From contig CM043969.1 of assembly GCA_014529385.2 (NCBI GenBank), positions 70,840,176-70,904,175 of the forward strand: a stretch of DNA of 64,000 nt, read 5' to 3'. Of this stretch, positions 9,480-21,628 are shown piece after piece. Every line of letters begins with the position of its first letter. The first letter of the stretch is position 1. Source of the stretch: Adiantum capillus-veneris (Eukaryota > Streptophyta > Polypodiopsida > Polypodiales > Pteridaceae). The notes beneath the pieces were generated by a model, which worked only from the letters and a program-made list of their open reading frames with translations, was not told the DNA's origin and searched no databases. The position numbers and the translations under genes were made by a program.

Positions 9480-11010
9480 AGTAATGGTTGTCAGCAGTCT
9501 CGTGACACTATGGTAGAGCACAGCAGAAAGTGAGTTTCGAAAGCACGCAACACGACCTTGGTGTGTGCCAACACTGAGCACATTACTTTTGCCGCATGCT
9601 TGCCTTTTAAAAAATGATGAAATCTTGAAGTGATGTTTTCAAATCTTGGTACCTTCTAATCGACTTAGACTAGACCCTCACACAATATGAAAGTACCAAG
9701 TGATTCACCAATTTTGCCCCAAAACCTGACCTCCTTTTCATGCTTTCACCCAAATGCCTCTACAACTTCTTGGAAATATGCATAGTTGATCCAATCCATG
9801 AGTTCAATTCACAAAACTTCAATACTGCATCCAAGTTTTTCCATACCTTTCCTTGCGAGTCCTTGTTGCACCATTGTCTACATGATCAACTACAACATTG
9901 TGCAAATTTTTCACCTATTGTATCTCAATGCTTGTCTTTCTTGTGCACTATGGATTTTGCATTGTCTTCCGATCGTAGGCATTGATAGGAAGATTTGGGA
10001 TTTTGCACCACCAATAATCAACTTCTTTGGAACATCCTAGCCATTCTTATACCTCTTTTCATCCTGCTCTATCTTAACATGTCCTCCATGCAAAGCTATC
10101 TTTGAGAAGACTCTCTCCAAAGCTGAGATTGCCCTTTTCTATGTAGGGAGAGGTCGCGTGGTCCAAGAAAAACAGATGTAGAGAAACATTAGTTTTTCAT
10201 TTATCCTACAAAGTGCATGCATTGTGCATTGTGGATAGTGGGATATCCAAAATGGGAGGAATGTTGGGCTCGCAAAGATTCCTATCTGCCTCTCTTCTCC
10301 AATATATATTGTCGAAGATGTGAGCCCCTCACATGCAATATAAACAAGGGCTTTTGCTTGCTACTCCTTTGGAAATGTTGTACATACATTTCAAGGTCTT
10401 TAGGTCTCATGCCAAGTGCCACTCCACTGTGTAGGAGCCCATGCTCTCCACATCCATCTTATTTCCATTTCTTTGTTTTCTTATAGATTTCAAGATGCTA
10501 GTTTGATGGAAAACCCAATTCAATAAATGAAGTTCTCAACTTGCACATGGTAAGATAATTTAAGATTTTTGGAATACACATTCTGAAGCATACAAGTAAA
10601 TTGTAATGTTAATTGAGCTTCAATATAACATTAGCTCACCTTGAAGGTTGCAACAAGAAAAAATTTGTTCTCAGATTGTACACGGGATCATCTAGTCCAA
10701 TGCTTGCATCCAGAGCTCTGTTCATGAGTGTGATTGTGACTTAAGCTTTGTCTCTTTTACAAGCTCGCACTCATTTATCTTGATGACAAACTTTACAACA
10801 CCATTGCACTCTTAGGGAGTAACATCAAAAAATTGTACCATGTATGTTTGCAAAGCAATCAAATCATAAAAATTATTATTATACTTGTCATATACAATTT
10901 CCTCCCCTTTCAACGATCTCTATGTCGAATCAATGTGAAAAGGACTACCCAGAGTTTGAAGCACCTCCTCATTAATTTCCCATCTTGTTTTTTGAATAAA
11001 GCAAGGGTTT
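9480..11010. other. No recognisable gene
   Basis: Only short, unrelated frames occur on both strands. I see no protein motif, terminal repeat or array. Two GTAC-type motifs at 9648-9692 echo the repeat blocks to the left. Confidence 0.5.
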
Positions 11011-11685
11011 GGAAGTAGGGTGTGCTTGAATGAATATTTTTTATGTGTGTCTACACAAACCCAAGTACAAGGAGTCAGGATGCCACACCCTTTCTTGATA
11101 AAATAAAAACTGCAATTGACACTACATACTTGTAAATTGCAGCATATCCCTTATTGGATATTCTAGCTTCATCCAAAATTGAATGAATATCCCGTGCTTT
11201 TAGTTCTCCTTTAAAAGTTTTTCAAGCTCCTTGGCAATGATATTACCATAACGCTTGTCATCCAAGAGGCCAACAACATTTTTGCAATTGAATATGAGGC
11301 CATAAGGTGCCGAGGAGGTTGTTGTGTTGCACTCCAGTTCCTTGGAAGTAGGGTGTGCTTGATATGAATATTTTTAATGTTTGTCTGCACAAACTTGAGT
11401 ATAAGGAGTCAGGGTGCCACACCCTTTCTTGATAAAATAAAAATTGCAATTGACACTGCATACTTGTAAATTGTAGCATGTCCATTATTGGATATTCCAG
11501 ATTCATCCAAAATTGAATAAATATCCCGTGCTTGTAGTAGTTGGTTCTCCTTTAAAAGACTTTCAAGCTCCTTGGCAATGATCTTACCATAGCACTTGTC
11601 ATCCAAGAGGCCAGCAACATTTTTGCAATTCAATATGAGGCCATAAGGTGCCGAGGAGGTTGTTGTGTTGGGCTCCAGTTCCTTG
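11011..11685. repeat. 333/342-bp direct tandem duplication
   Basis: GGAAGTAGGGTGTGCTTGA starts at 11011 and again at 11344. The two units (11011-11343 and 11344-11685) match closely along their length, the second having about 9 extra bases near 11535. The repeat carries part of a minus-strand coding remnant. Confidence 0.9.
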
Positions 11686-12276
11686 TTGGGGTGAAGCAAA
11701 TATCTGGGCATGCACATCAAACATAAGAGATATGTTTGAGAGTTTAAGAATATAAACCTATCAAGGATAGATACATAAATGCACTTAATGGCTTGCACTC
11801 TCTTTTATTCCTCCTAAGCCAACCTTCAAGTACTTAATGTCCCTTAGTATTATTTCTCTTTGGCAAATAACTAGCACTATCTTTCTTTCTCTGAATTGTT
11901 GAGTAAGCTCCTTCATGGTCTCCTTGCTGTCTTCAACCTATTGAACACATTGTACGACTTTTTGGTGTAAGCACACATTTTCTTTGTATGTAATTCCTCT
12001 CTCTCATCGAAAAACATCATTCCTTGTGGCCAACTGCTTGGTGTAGTCATACAATCCATTGGATCCATCTTTGACATGATTCACTAAGGAAGTTATATCC
12101 TTGAAAGGTGGAGAGAAGTTGGTGATGAAATGCTTGGGATACATTTTGTTGTCCAGCCAAAGGTCCACATTTTTCATGCCATGTGATTTGAAGTTCTCCT
12201 TCAAAGCTTTTGAAATGATGTTGTATTTGTTTTTCTTACAAAGGGGCTTGAACATTTCCCTCACCCATCCACTCAA
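11100..12276 (-). pseudogene. Unidentified minus-strand coding remnant, partly duplicated
   Basis: Within the second repeat unit a frame (about 11409-11700) encodes a Leu/Glu/Lys-rich helix followed by ARDIYSILDESGIS and ATIYK. The first unit carries a diverged copy (about 11130-11330). Upstream in gene direction, 12004-12276 encodes a basic segment of about 90 residues with no recognised domain. The pieces share strand and style and may be exons of one gene or transposon ORF. I do not recognise the family. Confidence 0.35.
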
Positions 12277-12497
12277 TACACATAGCCCTGGCTAACAAGA
12301 AAGCAAAGTATATGCTTGAGTCTTGGCCTCTCACCACCATGGAACCTGCTTCCCATTACCAAGAGCATATCCACACACACTCAAGCTATGGCTATGGCAT
12401 GCAGGGCATCATCATCCTCACTCTCTCCCTCACCTTCCATGGATATGGCAAGAAAGCACGTAGAGAAGAGAGATCAAGAGTTGTGCCAATACAAGAG

Positions 12498-14044
12498 TGT
12501 AATGGAATTGGCCTATTTAACTTGAGAGTAGCGAAAATTACTGAGAGTACTTTTGAGAAATTACTTTGTGAGCATACGGGTGAACATAATTGAAGATAGC
12601 ATCATAATCATAGCAATTAGTTAACTTGGCATGAACAATACTTTTGCAAGAGAGAGAATTTAGAGAACATGACAACAGCTGAGGACCGGATTTATGCGGA
12701 GCCGGTCCCCCCTCCAATAGGCATTTGTATTATGATTTATCCCATGAAGAGAGACTTGTTACAATACAATCTTTGTGTTCCTTGTGACCTAGGTGATGAA
12801 ATGAATATGGAAAGCTTCATGCATCACAAGCATAACATAAACTTTGAAGAAAGCTTTAACTATCCCAAGCTCAGTCCCAAGACCTCAAACATCTTCGAAG
12901 GTGGATAGAGCTAGCAGGGAATGAGGGTAGGGAAGAGGAAGAAGAAACATTTCATAGGAGAAAGAATTAGTTCCTCACTTATCATAACTTTTCTTGCTAG
13001 CATACATAATAGCATAGTAATGAATATGGAGAAGATGACAAGCTTAAGCATTGAAGCATAGCTCTTGGTTGGATTTGCAATTGCTTGGTGAAGGAGAGGG
13101 AGCTCTTGCACTTTGCTCATTGCATAATGAGAGTGTGTGTAAGAGAGTATACCCCCTAAGAAACCCCCTAGATTGCTTTGGTTGACCCCCCCTTGTAGCT
13201 CATGGTTGAAGCTCATTAGACTCCTCCAAGCCTAGCCAATCACAAGCAGGAGGCATTACAAGTAGCAAGGGTAGGCTTGGGACAAGTGTCCCCCTTTCCC
13301 CTTTGAGAGAGAGGACTTAATAAATGCAAAGACAATTGATTAAATCTTCTAGATTATCATTGGACCCCTTGGGTGGCCAACCAATAGGCTTCAGGCGGGC
13401 ACACCATGATGGCAACATGAGGAGGAACTTGACAAGTGTCCCCTTTGCTTTCTTTGTACCAACAAGTAGGCCTTGCGTGGGTGTGTGGGTGTTCTCTCTC
13501 ATCCCCCCTCATGTAGGGCTCAACCCCTCCTTTTAGGGATTAGATCTTTGACTTTTAACACCTCAAGCCCCTCAAGATTAGGCCCATTTCGCACCACAAG
13601 CTTGGCCCTTAAGCACTTCAAGCTTGGGCTGGGTTCTCACCTCAAGTACAGCCCTAGCATCTCAAGCATGTCAAGCACCTCAAGCATCTCAAGCACCTAA
13701 AGCACCTCAGTTGCCAATCATGACAAGCACCTCAAGCACCTTAAGCTTAAGATGGGTTCCCACCTCAAGAACAACCCTAGCTTACCTAAGGTCAAAGTAC
13801 TTTTACAGTCATAATTGGAGATTTTCAATGAAGCTAACCCTAAGGTCTTCTGCTCCACTGGTTAGCCTTGATCCTTGATAGACCATTTCTCATTTGGGAC
13901 CCTTTACCATTGTCCCCGTGTTGAGATAGATCTATAAGCACATGTCTATATCTTAACCCTTGTTCTCGTTTATTCTCCCACATTAAGTGATCAGTTTAAT
14001 ATGAGAAAATCATTTGGGTTGGCTAGATATTATATTTTATGACA
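12498..14044 (-). repeat. 3' LTR of element 1
   Basis: Direct repeat of 17409-19007 with scattered mismatches and small indels. It starts TGTAATGG and ends TGACA in plus orientation. It includes a minisatellite of about 10-bp units (CTCAAGCAC variants) around 13650-13745, also present at 18595-18700 in the other LTR. Confidence 0.9.
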
Positions 14045-14057
14045 TTACCTCTCTCTT
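14045..14057 (-). other. Polypurine tract of element 1
   Basis: The minus strand reads AAGAGAGAGGTAA directly before the 3' LTR, the position and composition of a plus-strand priming site. The identical tract occurs in element 2. Confidence 0.8.
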
Positions 14058-14395
14058 AAAAGCATAGTTGTCCTCGACTAGAGGTAGAAGAGATAAAGCC
14101 TTAGTCATTAATCAATTTTACTTAGCGGGTAGAGGATCCCTTTTTACCCTATGACATCTTTCCATGATGGATGATTAATCCATTTGGTGCTTGGGAGACA
14201 TAGTTGCCGCGATCATGTCTGCTCTTTAGTCCATTTCATTCTCCCAGAGTTGAGTGACAAATTCTACTTCATGTTTGAGAGACGTCGTCATCGCAAACAT
14301 GATTCTAAGAATGCATACTATTTAAATTTGTGCACGATTAAAAAGAGAACTAGTCTTATAAGACATAAACATGGGTCATTTAATTGTACATTTGC

Positions 14396-15530
14396 TTACT
14401 CTAATGTAGCATTGTAAGCATTGAAAAGGTTCATACTATCCTTAAGCTGTATTCCTTGCATCCATCTAGCATCTTCAAAAGGATAATTTTTGAGCTTAAT
14501 AAGATCCCATCGGATAATTTTACCATGTCGTAGAAATTTGTCTTCATGCCGAAGGATAGCTTTGGGTTGAAGCACCTCTTCTTGGTCTTCAACTTCGCGA
14601 GGGTCTTCAATAATTGGTTCACTTGGTGGCTCTCCTTTGTAGGGCTTAAGTAGGCTCACATGAAAAGCATTGTGGATGAGCCAATGGTTGGGCAACTTTA
14701 GTTGGTAAGCCATCTCATTGATGGGCTTCAAAATTTGGAAAGGGCCATAGTTTCTTTTTGGGGCTTAGAATAATACTTTTGATGGCCCGTAGGATTTTTG
14801 CCCGTGGTTTGCCTTAATCGAGCCTTAGGAAACTTAAGCAAGACCGGATCATTTTCTTTGAATGTTAAGGCCCTTCTGTGCTTGTTAGTAGAAGCTTTTT
14901 GTCTTTGCTGAGAGGTGGATATAGCCTCCTTAATCTTTTGAAAAGATTCTTGTAGGTCACGACTATACTCATCGAGGACGAAGATCTTCCCATGTACTTT
15001 GAGTAGCAAGGGACTTTCCCTCAATGATCTCGAAAGGTGCTTTTCCCGTAGAAGTATGTACATTATTATTGTAGGCATACTCTACAAGAGGTAAGCATTT
15101 TTCCCATTGTGAGCGTTGATCTACTTCGGGAACATAAGTCTTGAGTAGATCGAGTATCATAAGATTGGCTATCTCACTTTGGCCATCCGTTTGTGGGTGA
15201 TAGGCCGAAGAGAAATTCAATCTTGTTCCTAAATATTCAAAGAGACCTTTCTAAAAATTACTGGCCAGTCTAGGATCTCTATCGGACATGATGAATGTTG
15301 GTAATCCATGGTGTTTGAAAATCTGTGGTATGAAGAGAGTTGCCATTTGGTGTGCCTTAATAGTCTTTTTGACAGGAATAAAGTATGCTTGCTTTTGATA
15401 AACCTGTCGACTATTGTCCCTATTCCCGTATTCCCATGGATAGACTTGGGTAATCCAAAGATGAAATCCATGGATATACTTTTCCATGGTGAATTTGGGA
15501 TAGACAATGGTTGGAGTAATCTAGGTTGCT
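14396..15530 (-). pseudogene. Integrase and chromodomain-like C-terminus, element 1
   Basis: Fragments in several frames give, in order: the integrase core start (MDFIFGLPKSIHGNTG, first catalytic Asp), SDRDP (second Asp), HPQTDGQSE with the catalytic Glu (about 15160-15200), the basic C-terminal region, and a tail containing FKNYP-like chromodomain residues (LKNYPFEDARW near 14470). Integrase inserts cDNA into the genome, and chromodomains in this lineage target chromatin. Frameshifts near 15410, 15225, 15000 and 14730 break the frame. The final stop is at 14396. Confidence 0.85.
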
Positions 15531-15539
15531 TCCCTCTAT

Positions 15540-15899
15540 CATATTTGGTCTTTTGGCATACTACACATTTTGAAACATACTCCTATATGTCCACTTTTAT
15601 GGTAGGCCAACAGAAATACGTCTCTACTCCTCGAAGAGTAGGTTGAATACCTCTATGCCCCACGTAGGGAGGAGCATGGGATTCATACATAAATTTATCA
15701 CGAAGGGAATGCATAACACATAGCCTATTTCCATGGAGAAGATAACCATCTTACAAGGTGAATGGTTCCTCTTTCTTCCCCAAAGCAAGGGATGACATTC
15801 TGTCTCTAAAGTCAGGGTCAATAGCATACTCATAGAGGATAGATCATTGTGAGTAGCTATAGACATTGCATTTTTTTGGTCATCGTGAAAGTGCATCAA
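15540..15899 (-). pseudogene. RNase H-integrase junction region, element 1
   Basis: The frame begins abruptly at a deletion junction with the phrase SIATHND, which in element 2 follows RNase H. It continues into the integrase zinc-binding region (CVVCQ-like pair near 15560) with frameshifts. It marks the right edge, in gene direction, of the deletion that removed protease, RT and RNase H. Confidence 0.7.
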
Positions 15900-15932
15900 C
15901 CACTTGATTGTATAGGAAAGTGATGATCCTTT

Positions 15933-16994
15933 TCAATGAACATCCTCTTTTGGAGCTTTGATGGTGGAAGCCCTAGGAGTCTCATTGCGAGCATTCTTCT
16001 TGGGGCAAGAACGAAAGCCATGTCCTTGCTCCCCACACTTGAAACACTTATGGTCCTTGCAAAAAGCTTCAAGCGCTTCATGGGAGAGTTTGTTTTTTCC
16101 TTTGTAAACTACCTTCTCCTTGGACCGATTGTTGTTGTCGTAAGTTCCTTGGGAAGAATTTTGAACATTGGTTTTCCCCTTTGCATCATTCTTATCTTTG
16201 TTTTCCATGTCTTTGGGGCTTCACCGTTGCCACAAAGGCTAGCCCACCATTGACGAGCTGATTTTTAAAAGTGCATAGCTACATGGCATAGCTTGGAGGA
16301 CTCCGTCAATCCCTTGTCTCCAAAGGCCACATCAAATTGCTGAATGAAGGCCAACACTTTGTTTGTAGCACCAAAGGTGCCATCATAGGTGAGAAAATAG
16401 ATACTCTTTCCTCCCTCCTTGAACTTCTTTAGCTTTGTGATCTTCGCCATGTAGGGAATGATTTACATTTTCCTCCCCTCTTCTATTCTCTAGAGAATAG
16501 CCATAGCTTTCATCGGAAGAGGAGGAAGGTGAAGAAGAAGGAGAATAGGGTGACCCCTTTCTGGCCCTTTTCTTCCTTTGTTTCCTCTCTTCCATTTCAG
16601 AATGATGAGGAGAATGACTGTGTGTTGATCTTTTCCTCTTGGGAGGAGTGGGTGATCATCTAGACCACCGTCTTTGTGGAGCCACATCTTTAGAGGAACT
16701 TAAAGTTTCATTGATTTCTTGCTCTTTGGATTCCTCCTCTTGAATGGGAGAGAGTCTTCTTTTGGGGGTCTCTTCAAGAGGCCTCCTAAGCTCTCTCTCC
16801 TCTTGGAGAGGAAGGGAAATTACATAAGCACGAAGTTGTTGAGTAACTTTGGCTTGCAAAGCAGGATTGCCCATAGCTTACTGCAACCTAGTGATGAGAT
16901 AATTCACAAACATGGGGGTATCATCATTAGCACCTTCATGTGCACAATCAAAGCTATCAATGTTAATTCTACTCTCTTGATTATTTTCATTCAT
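15933..16994 (-). pseudogene. gag polyprotein remnant with zinc knuckle, element 1
   Basis: ATG at 16992-16994 opens a frame that reaches a TAA at 16875-16877 and continues in the same frame to 16656. An Arg/Lys/Ser-rich segment (16383-16595) follows, then a gag core fragment (16265-16450). An internal deletion at about 16207 joins TWK to MENK. Last comes the zinc knuckle CFKCGEQGHGFRSC (CCHC, near 16015-16055). Gag forms the particle and binds RNA. Compared with element 2, about 300 bases of the capsid region are missing. Confidence 0.85.
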
Positions 16995-17395
16995 GTTAAC
17001 AAAATTTATGTATGTACTTAGTGTATGCTTTGGAAATTCAAAACCTTAGTTGCCACTCCTCTTAGCCTTTGAAAATTGGCTCTTAAGTATCTACACCCAC
17101 GGCTTGAAGTGGTTAATTATAAAGAGTAGTGGAGTAAGTCTAACATAGCAGAGTTGCGGAGGTTTAGCTCCTTTTGGACTTCTTATGGCTCATTAATGGT
17201 AAAGCCGCAGGCAAGTCTAAAAAGACTCCATTATTAAGTCCAAAGCTCCCGAGGTGTGCACCATATCCCACATAGTGGGATCAACAAAACCAGTAATAGA
17301 TCCCAGTTCCACTTACCCTAATATAATTAACAAAATCAACCATTTATAGGCTACTTAAGGACCTCTCTTCTTAAGCAAGAAAAGAGAAACCAAAT

Positions 17396-17407
17396 GCTTT
17401 GATACCA
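17396..17407 (-). other. Primer-binding site (tRNA-iMet type), element 1
   Basis: The minus strand reads TGGTATCAAAGC one base inside the 5' LTR, matching the initiator-methionine PBS (TGGTATCAGAGC) with one change. Confidence 0.9.
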
Positions 17408-17408
17408 A

Positions 17409-19007
17409 TGTAATGGAATTATCCTATTTAACTTGAGAGTAGAGGAAATTAATGAGAGCACCTTTGAGAAATTACTTTGTGAGCATAGCAGGTGAAAATA
17501 TTTGAATATAGCATCAAAAATCATATCAATTAGTTAACTCAGCATGAATAATACTTTTTCAAGAGAGAGAATTTAAAGAACATGACAACACTTAAGGACC
17601 GGATTTATGTGGAGCCGGTTACCCCTCCAATAGGCATTTGTATTATGATTTCTCCCATGAAGAGAGACTTGTTACAATACAATCTTTGTGTTCCTTGTGA
17701 CCTAGGTGATGCAATGAAGATGGAAAGCTTCATGCATCACAAGCATAACATAAACTTTGAAGAAATCTTTAACTATCCCAAGCCTCATTCCCAAGAACTC
17801 AAACACCTTCGAAGGTGGAGAGAGCTAGCAGGGAATGAGGGTAGGGAAGAGGAAGAAGAAACATTTCATAGGAGAAATAATTAGTTCCTCACTTATCATA
17901 ACTCTTCTTGATAGCATACATAATAGCATAGTAATGAACATGGAGAAGATGGAAACCTTAAGCATTGAAGCATAGCTCTTGGTTGGATTTGCACTCCATA
18001 GCCAAGAGTGTTGGTGTAAGCTCTCAACCTCTACTTGCTTGGTGAAGGAGATGGAGCTCTTGCACTTTGCACATTGCATAATGAGAGTGTGTGTGAGCGT
18101 GTGTGGGAGAGTATACCCCTAAGAAAATCCCTATCTTTCTTTGGTAGACCCCCCCTTGTAGCTCATGCTTGAAGCTCATTAGACCGCTCCAGGCCTAGCC
18201 AATCACAAGCAGGAGGCATTACAAGCAGCAAGGGTAGCCTTGGGACAAGTTTCCCCTTTTCCCCTTTGAGAGAGAGGACTTGATAAATGCAAAGATGATT
18301 AATTAAATATCCTAAATTATCATTGGATCCCTTGGGTGGCCAACCAATAGGCTTCAGGCATACCATAAGGACAACATGAGGAGGAACTTGACAAGTGTTC
18401 CCTTTGCTTTCTTTGTACCAAGTAGGCCTTGTGTGGGTGTGTGGGTGTTCTATCTCATCCCCCCTCATGTAGGGCCCGCCCCCTCCTTGTAGGGATTAGA
18501 TCTTTGACTTTTAACACCTCAAGCCTCTCAAGCTTAGGCCCAGTTCCCACCACAAGCTTGGCCCATAAGCACTTCAAGCTTGGGCTGGGTTCTTACCTCA
18601 AGTAGAGCCCTAGCATGTCAAGCACCTCAAGCATCTCAATCATCAAGCAACTCAAGCATCTCAAGAACCTCAATCATCAAGCATGACAATTACCTCAAGC
18701 ACCTTAAGCTTGGGACGGGTTCCCACCTCAAGTACAACCCTAGCTTATCTAAGGTCAAAGGACTTTTACACTCATAATTAGAGGTCTTCAATGAAGCTAA
18801 CCCTAAGGTCTTGTGCTCCATTGGTTAGCCTTTCTCTTTGATAGACCATCTCTCATTTGGGCCCCTTTACCATTGGTCCCGTGTTGTGATAGATCTATAA
18901 GCACATGTCCATATCTTAACCCTTGTTCCCGTTTATTCTCCCACATTGAGTGATCAGTTTAATATGTGAAAATCATTTGGGTTGGTTAGATATTAGATTT
19001 TATGACA
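17409..19007 (-). repeat. 5' LTR of element 1
   Basis: Counterpart of 12498-14044. About 50 bases longer, mostly through small insertions (for example near 17990-18020 and in the CTCAAGCAC minisatellite). Promoter elements were not assigned. Confidence 0.9.
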
Positions 19008-19943
19008 AGAGAGTTTGAACGAACTTGTGAAGGAGATGATAAAGGAAGAGAGAAACTCTAACACTCCTCAACTATCCACTTCTCACGACTCCTTGCTCCT
19101 ACTTACTTTCTTGATATTAAAATTTTAGAAAGATTTACAACCTTTGGCCAAGGTCAAAAGACCTTTGATTTGAAATTATCTAAATATCCTAAAACCCTTG
19201 AAATTTGAGAGATTTGCACACATTTTGGACTTGGCATGTACAAATTGTGGACCCGCTAAAAATGCCAAGCCGATTTACATGGAAATTTACAATTGAAAGT
19301 GCCTTGTTTACATAATTTTGTAGCGAGTGTGTTGAAGTTTTACCGATGTAGACCTGAAAAATGTGCCAAAGTGCACAAAATACTATGTGTCTTCATGGCT
19401 CATACTGTCGTGAGAGCTCTACTTGCATCTGATATACATCGCTCCGATTACTTGTAGAAATTCTTCATGGAGAAGCTATAAGCGTGGTCTGAGACATGAC
19501 TAATTGAATTTTTTTGCAGAAGGAGGTGAGGGGAATGACAAGAAAGAAATTTTACAGTCACACACAATAGCACGTAGTGAGAAGGTGGGGGGGAGAATGG
19601 GTTGAGAAAGCACATTTTATTTTTCAAAAATGTAGAAGATTGAGATATTTGGCATTCAATTCTTGGCGGCCGCAAATAGTTAAGTGTTATCATGACTAGA
19701 TTACTTTTTGAGTTTTTTGATAAACGTACCTTGTAATGAAAAAGATATTTTGAGTTTTTTAATAAGCCTACCTTGTAATGAAAAAACATATTTGAGATTT
19801 TTAAAAACATCTATATAAAAGAGAAAATGAATTTCCCATTACCTCTCTCTACGGTGACATGGCATTTCTTACAAAACCCAAACTTGAGTCCAAACTTTTA
19901 CTAATAGTTGTACACACTCGGTTGGGGGAAAGTAAATATATAC

Positions 19944-19965
19944 TACATACATACATACATACATA
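19944..19965. repeat. (ATAC)n microsatellite
   Basis: About five ATAC units. Confidence 0.9.
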
Positions 19966-21574
19966 TAAAAGACAGAGGTCCTCTCCACTTTGCGGCAAGC
20001 ACTAGATGTACACATGTTGGTACAATACATGGGAGATAGACAGTTTGTTGTAAACACTCTGATGTCATGTGAGAAGTGGCGGTGGGAGAGAGAAACACAC
20101 CACACATGGACTGTAGAAAGAGAAAGAAAACCAGGAGGCTACATTTGTGATTAAGTATGCTGGGAGGACTCAGGTACAACAAACAAAAATTGCAGCAAAA
20201 CAACTGTTTATTAGGCTCAAAGATACAAAGACCTACAAAACCGTTGGCATGATGTTGTACACATTTTTGTAAACCTCGGAGATAATATGAACTTATGTGT
20301 CTCTCCATCCAAGGGTTCCAAAGATACCCAAATGAAATGAAGTCTACTCTCATATGTATAGGATTAAGACTTGATATGTAGCTAGATTTTGCCTTCCTTG
20401 CATGAGTTTGCCCCTCTGCCTTGCAACTAACCGAGCTCCAAGCTAGCAACATGGTAGTGGATGTCCCACATACTCAAGGACAAGAGGAGTTAATTGCCTT
20501 GGGGATTGGGTGCAATGAGAGACACAACACTACCTCACATGGAGCTGCTCCTTCATTATCATCCCGCATCAGCAGCTTGTGCCTTGCACCCGCATGTCAA
20601 GTGCCGAAATTCAAGCCCTTCTTGAGCAACGAGCATCTATTGTATACGAATAGGCTTACACTTCCTATCTTGAGCTACATGCAAATTGAAACACCTTGAG
20701 GATCCCAAAAAAGCACCTCCTTCTATCTATATAAATAATTCTTTATCTTCTCCTTTTTGGTGCCACAAGCTCACTCCTTGATTTAAGGTCCCCAAAACCA
20801 ATATCCACCCTGCAGGCCAAAGAGGTAATTTACCACCATCCCCTTGCCATTAAATTATAGAAGTGGCCTTGTTTCTCTTTTCTGTGTATAGATTTCCTTC
20901 TTGGCCCAAGTCTGTGTCAAATTCCTAGGGTAGAGAGACTTGCACCATCACACCCTAATTGTAGCCTGCAGAACCTTTTATTTTGTGCAGATCAAAAGGA
21001 TGTGAGAGAGAGACATAGGACCTACACTCTATACATTTGAGAGAGGATTCAACTTCTTGAAAGTAACTTTGTCACGCTAGCACAAGGGCTATATGGCAAG
21101 CAATAAATGCATTAAATCTAGAGGGAACAACATGGGTGCCATGTGGGTGAAGGGAATTGCAAGGTTGATGTTGGAGTGATACATGGCAGAGGTGGTGGAG
21201 GATCTTATAAGCCTAACAAGCTGGAAGTGCATGCCGCTTCTGTGAGGTGCTGGTTAGATATCGCAGTGCTTGCCATTGTGGCAAGCACCAAGTGCACCCC
21301 ATCTGGTTTCCAATCACCCCCAACATGCAAAAACCGGTCGACTAAAATGCAAGTCAATGCTTCCCACGTGGCTTCAAACTCTGCACCTCAGGGTTGAGAG
21401 ACAAAATCTCTACCACTGCGTTGTGCACATGCTCATGCCTGTAGGGTGTGAGGCATTCTATATAGTTTAATATGATGTGTTGATTCCCTAGAAGATTGTG
21501 TGACGAGCTATGCCAATGAGCTCCACCTACATGCAGGCAAGCACCCCGATACTTAACCGTTGTCCTCCTATGAG

Positions 21575-21581
<7 letters not shown>

Positions 21582-21627
<46 letters not shown>
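21582..21627. repeat. (CT)n microsatellite
   Basis: About 23 uninterrupted CT units. Confidence 0.95.

Positions 21628-21628
<1 letters not shown>

Larger units (their letters stand above)
12498..19007 (-). mobile_element. LTR element 1: deleted Ty3/gypsy chromovirus
   Basis: Two long terminal repeats (12498-14044 and 17409-19007) bound a 3.36-kb interior read on the minus strand. Ends are TG...CA, and AGAG follows or precedes both outer ends as a probable short target duplication (12494-12497, 19008-19011). The primer site is tRNA-iMet type, and a purine tract abuts the 3' LTR. The interior retains gag with a zinc knuckle, the integrase and a chromodomain-like C-terminus. Protease, RT and RNase H are missing between about 15899 and 15933. 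It is non-autonomous. Its LTR vocabulary is shared with element 2 (30643-39744), so both belong to one family. Confidence 0.9.

Noticed and set aside
13473-13878. Ser/Thr/Ala-rich plus-strand frames
   Set aside because: They translate the CTCAAGCAC minisatellite of the LTR of element 1.
19943-20452. 169-codon minus-strand frame
   Set aside because: No motif, partly a microsatellite translation, no splice or promoter context; kept only as a remark.
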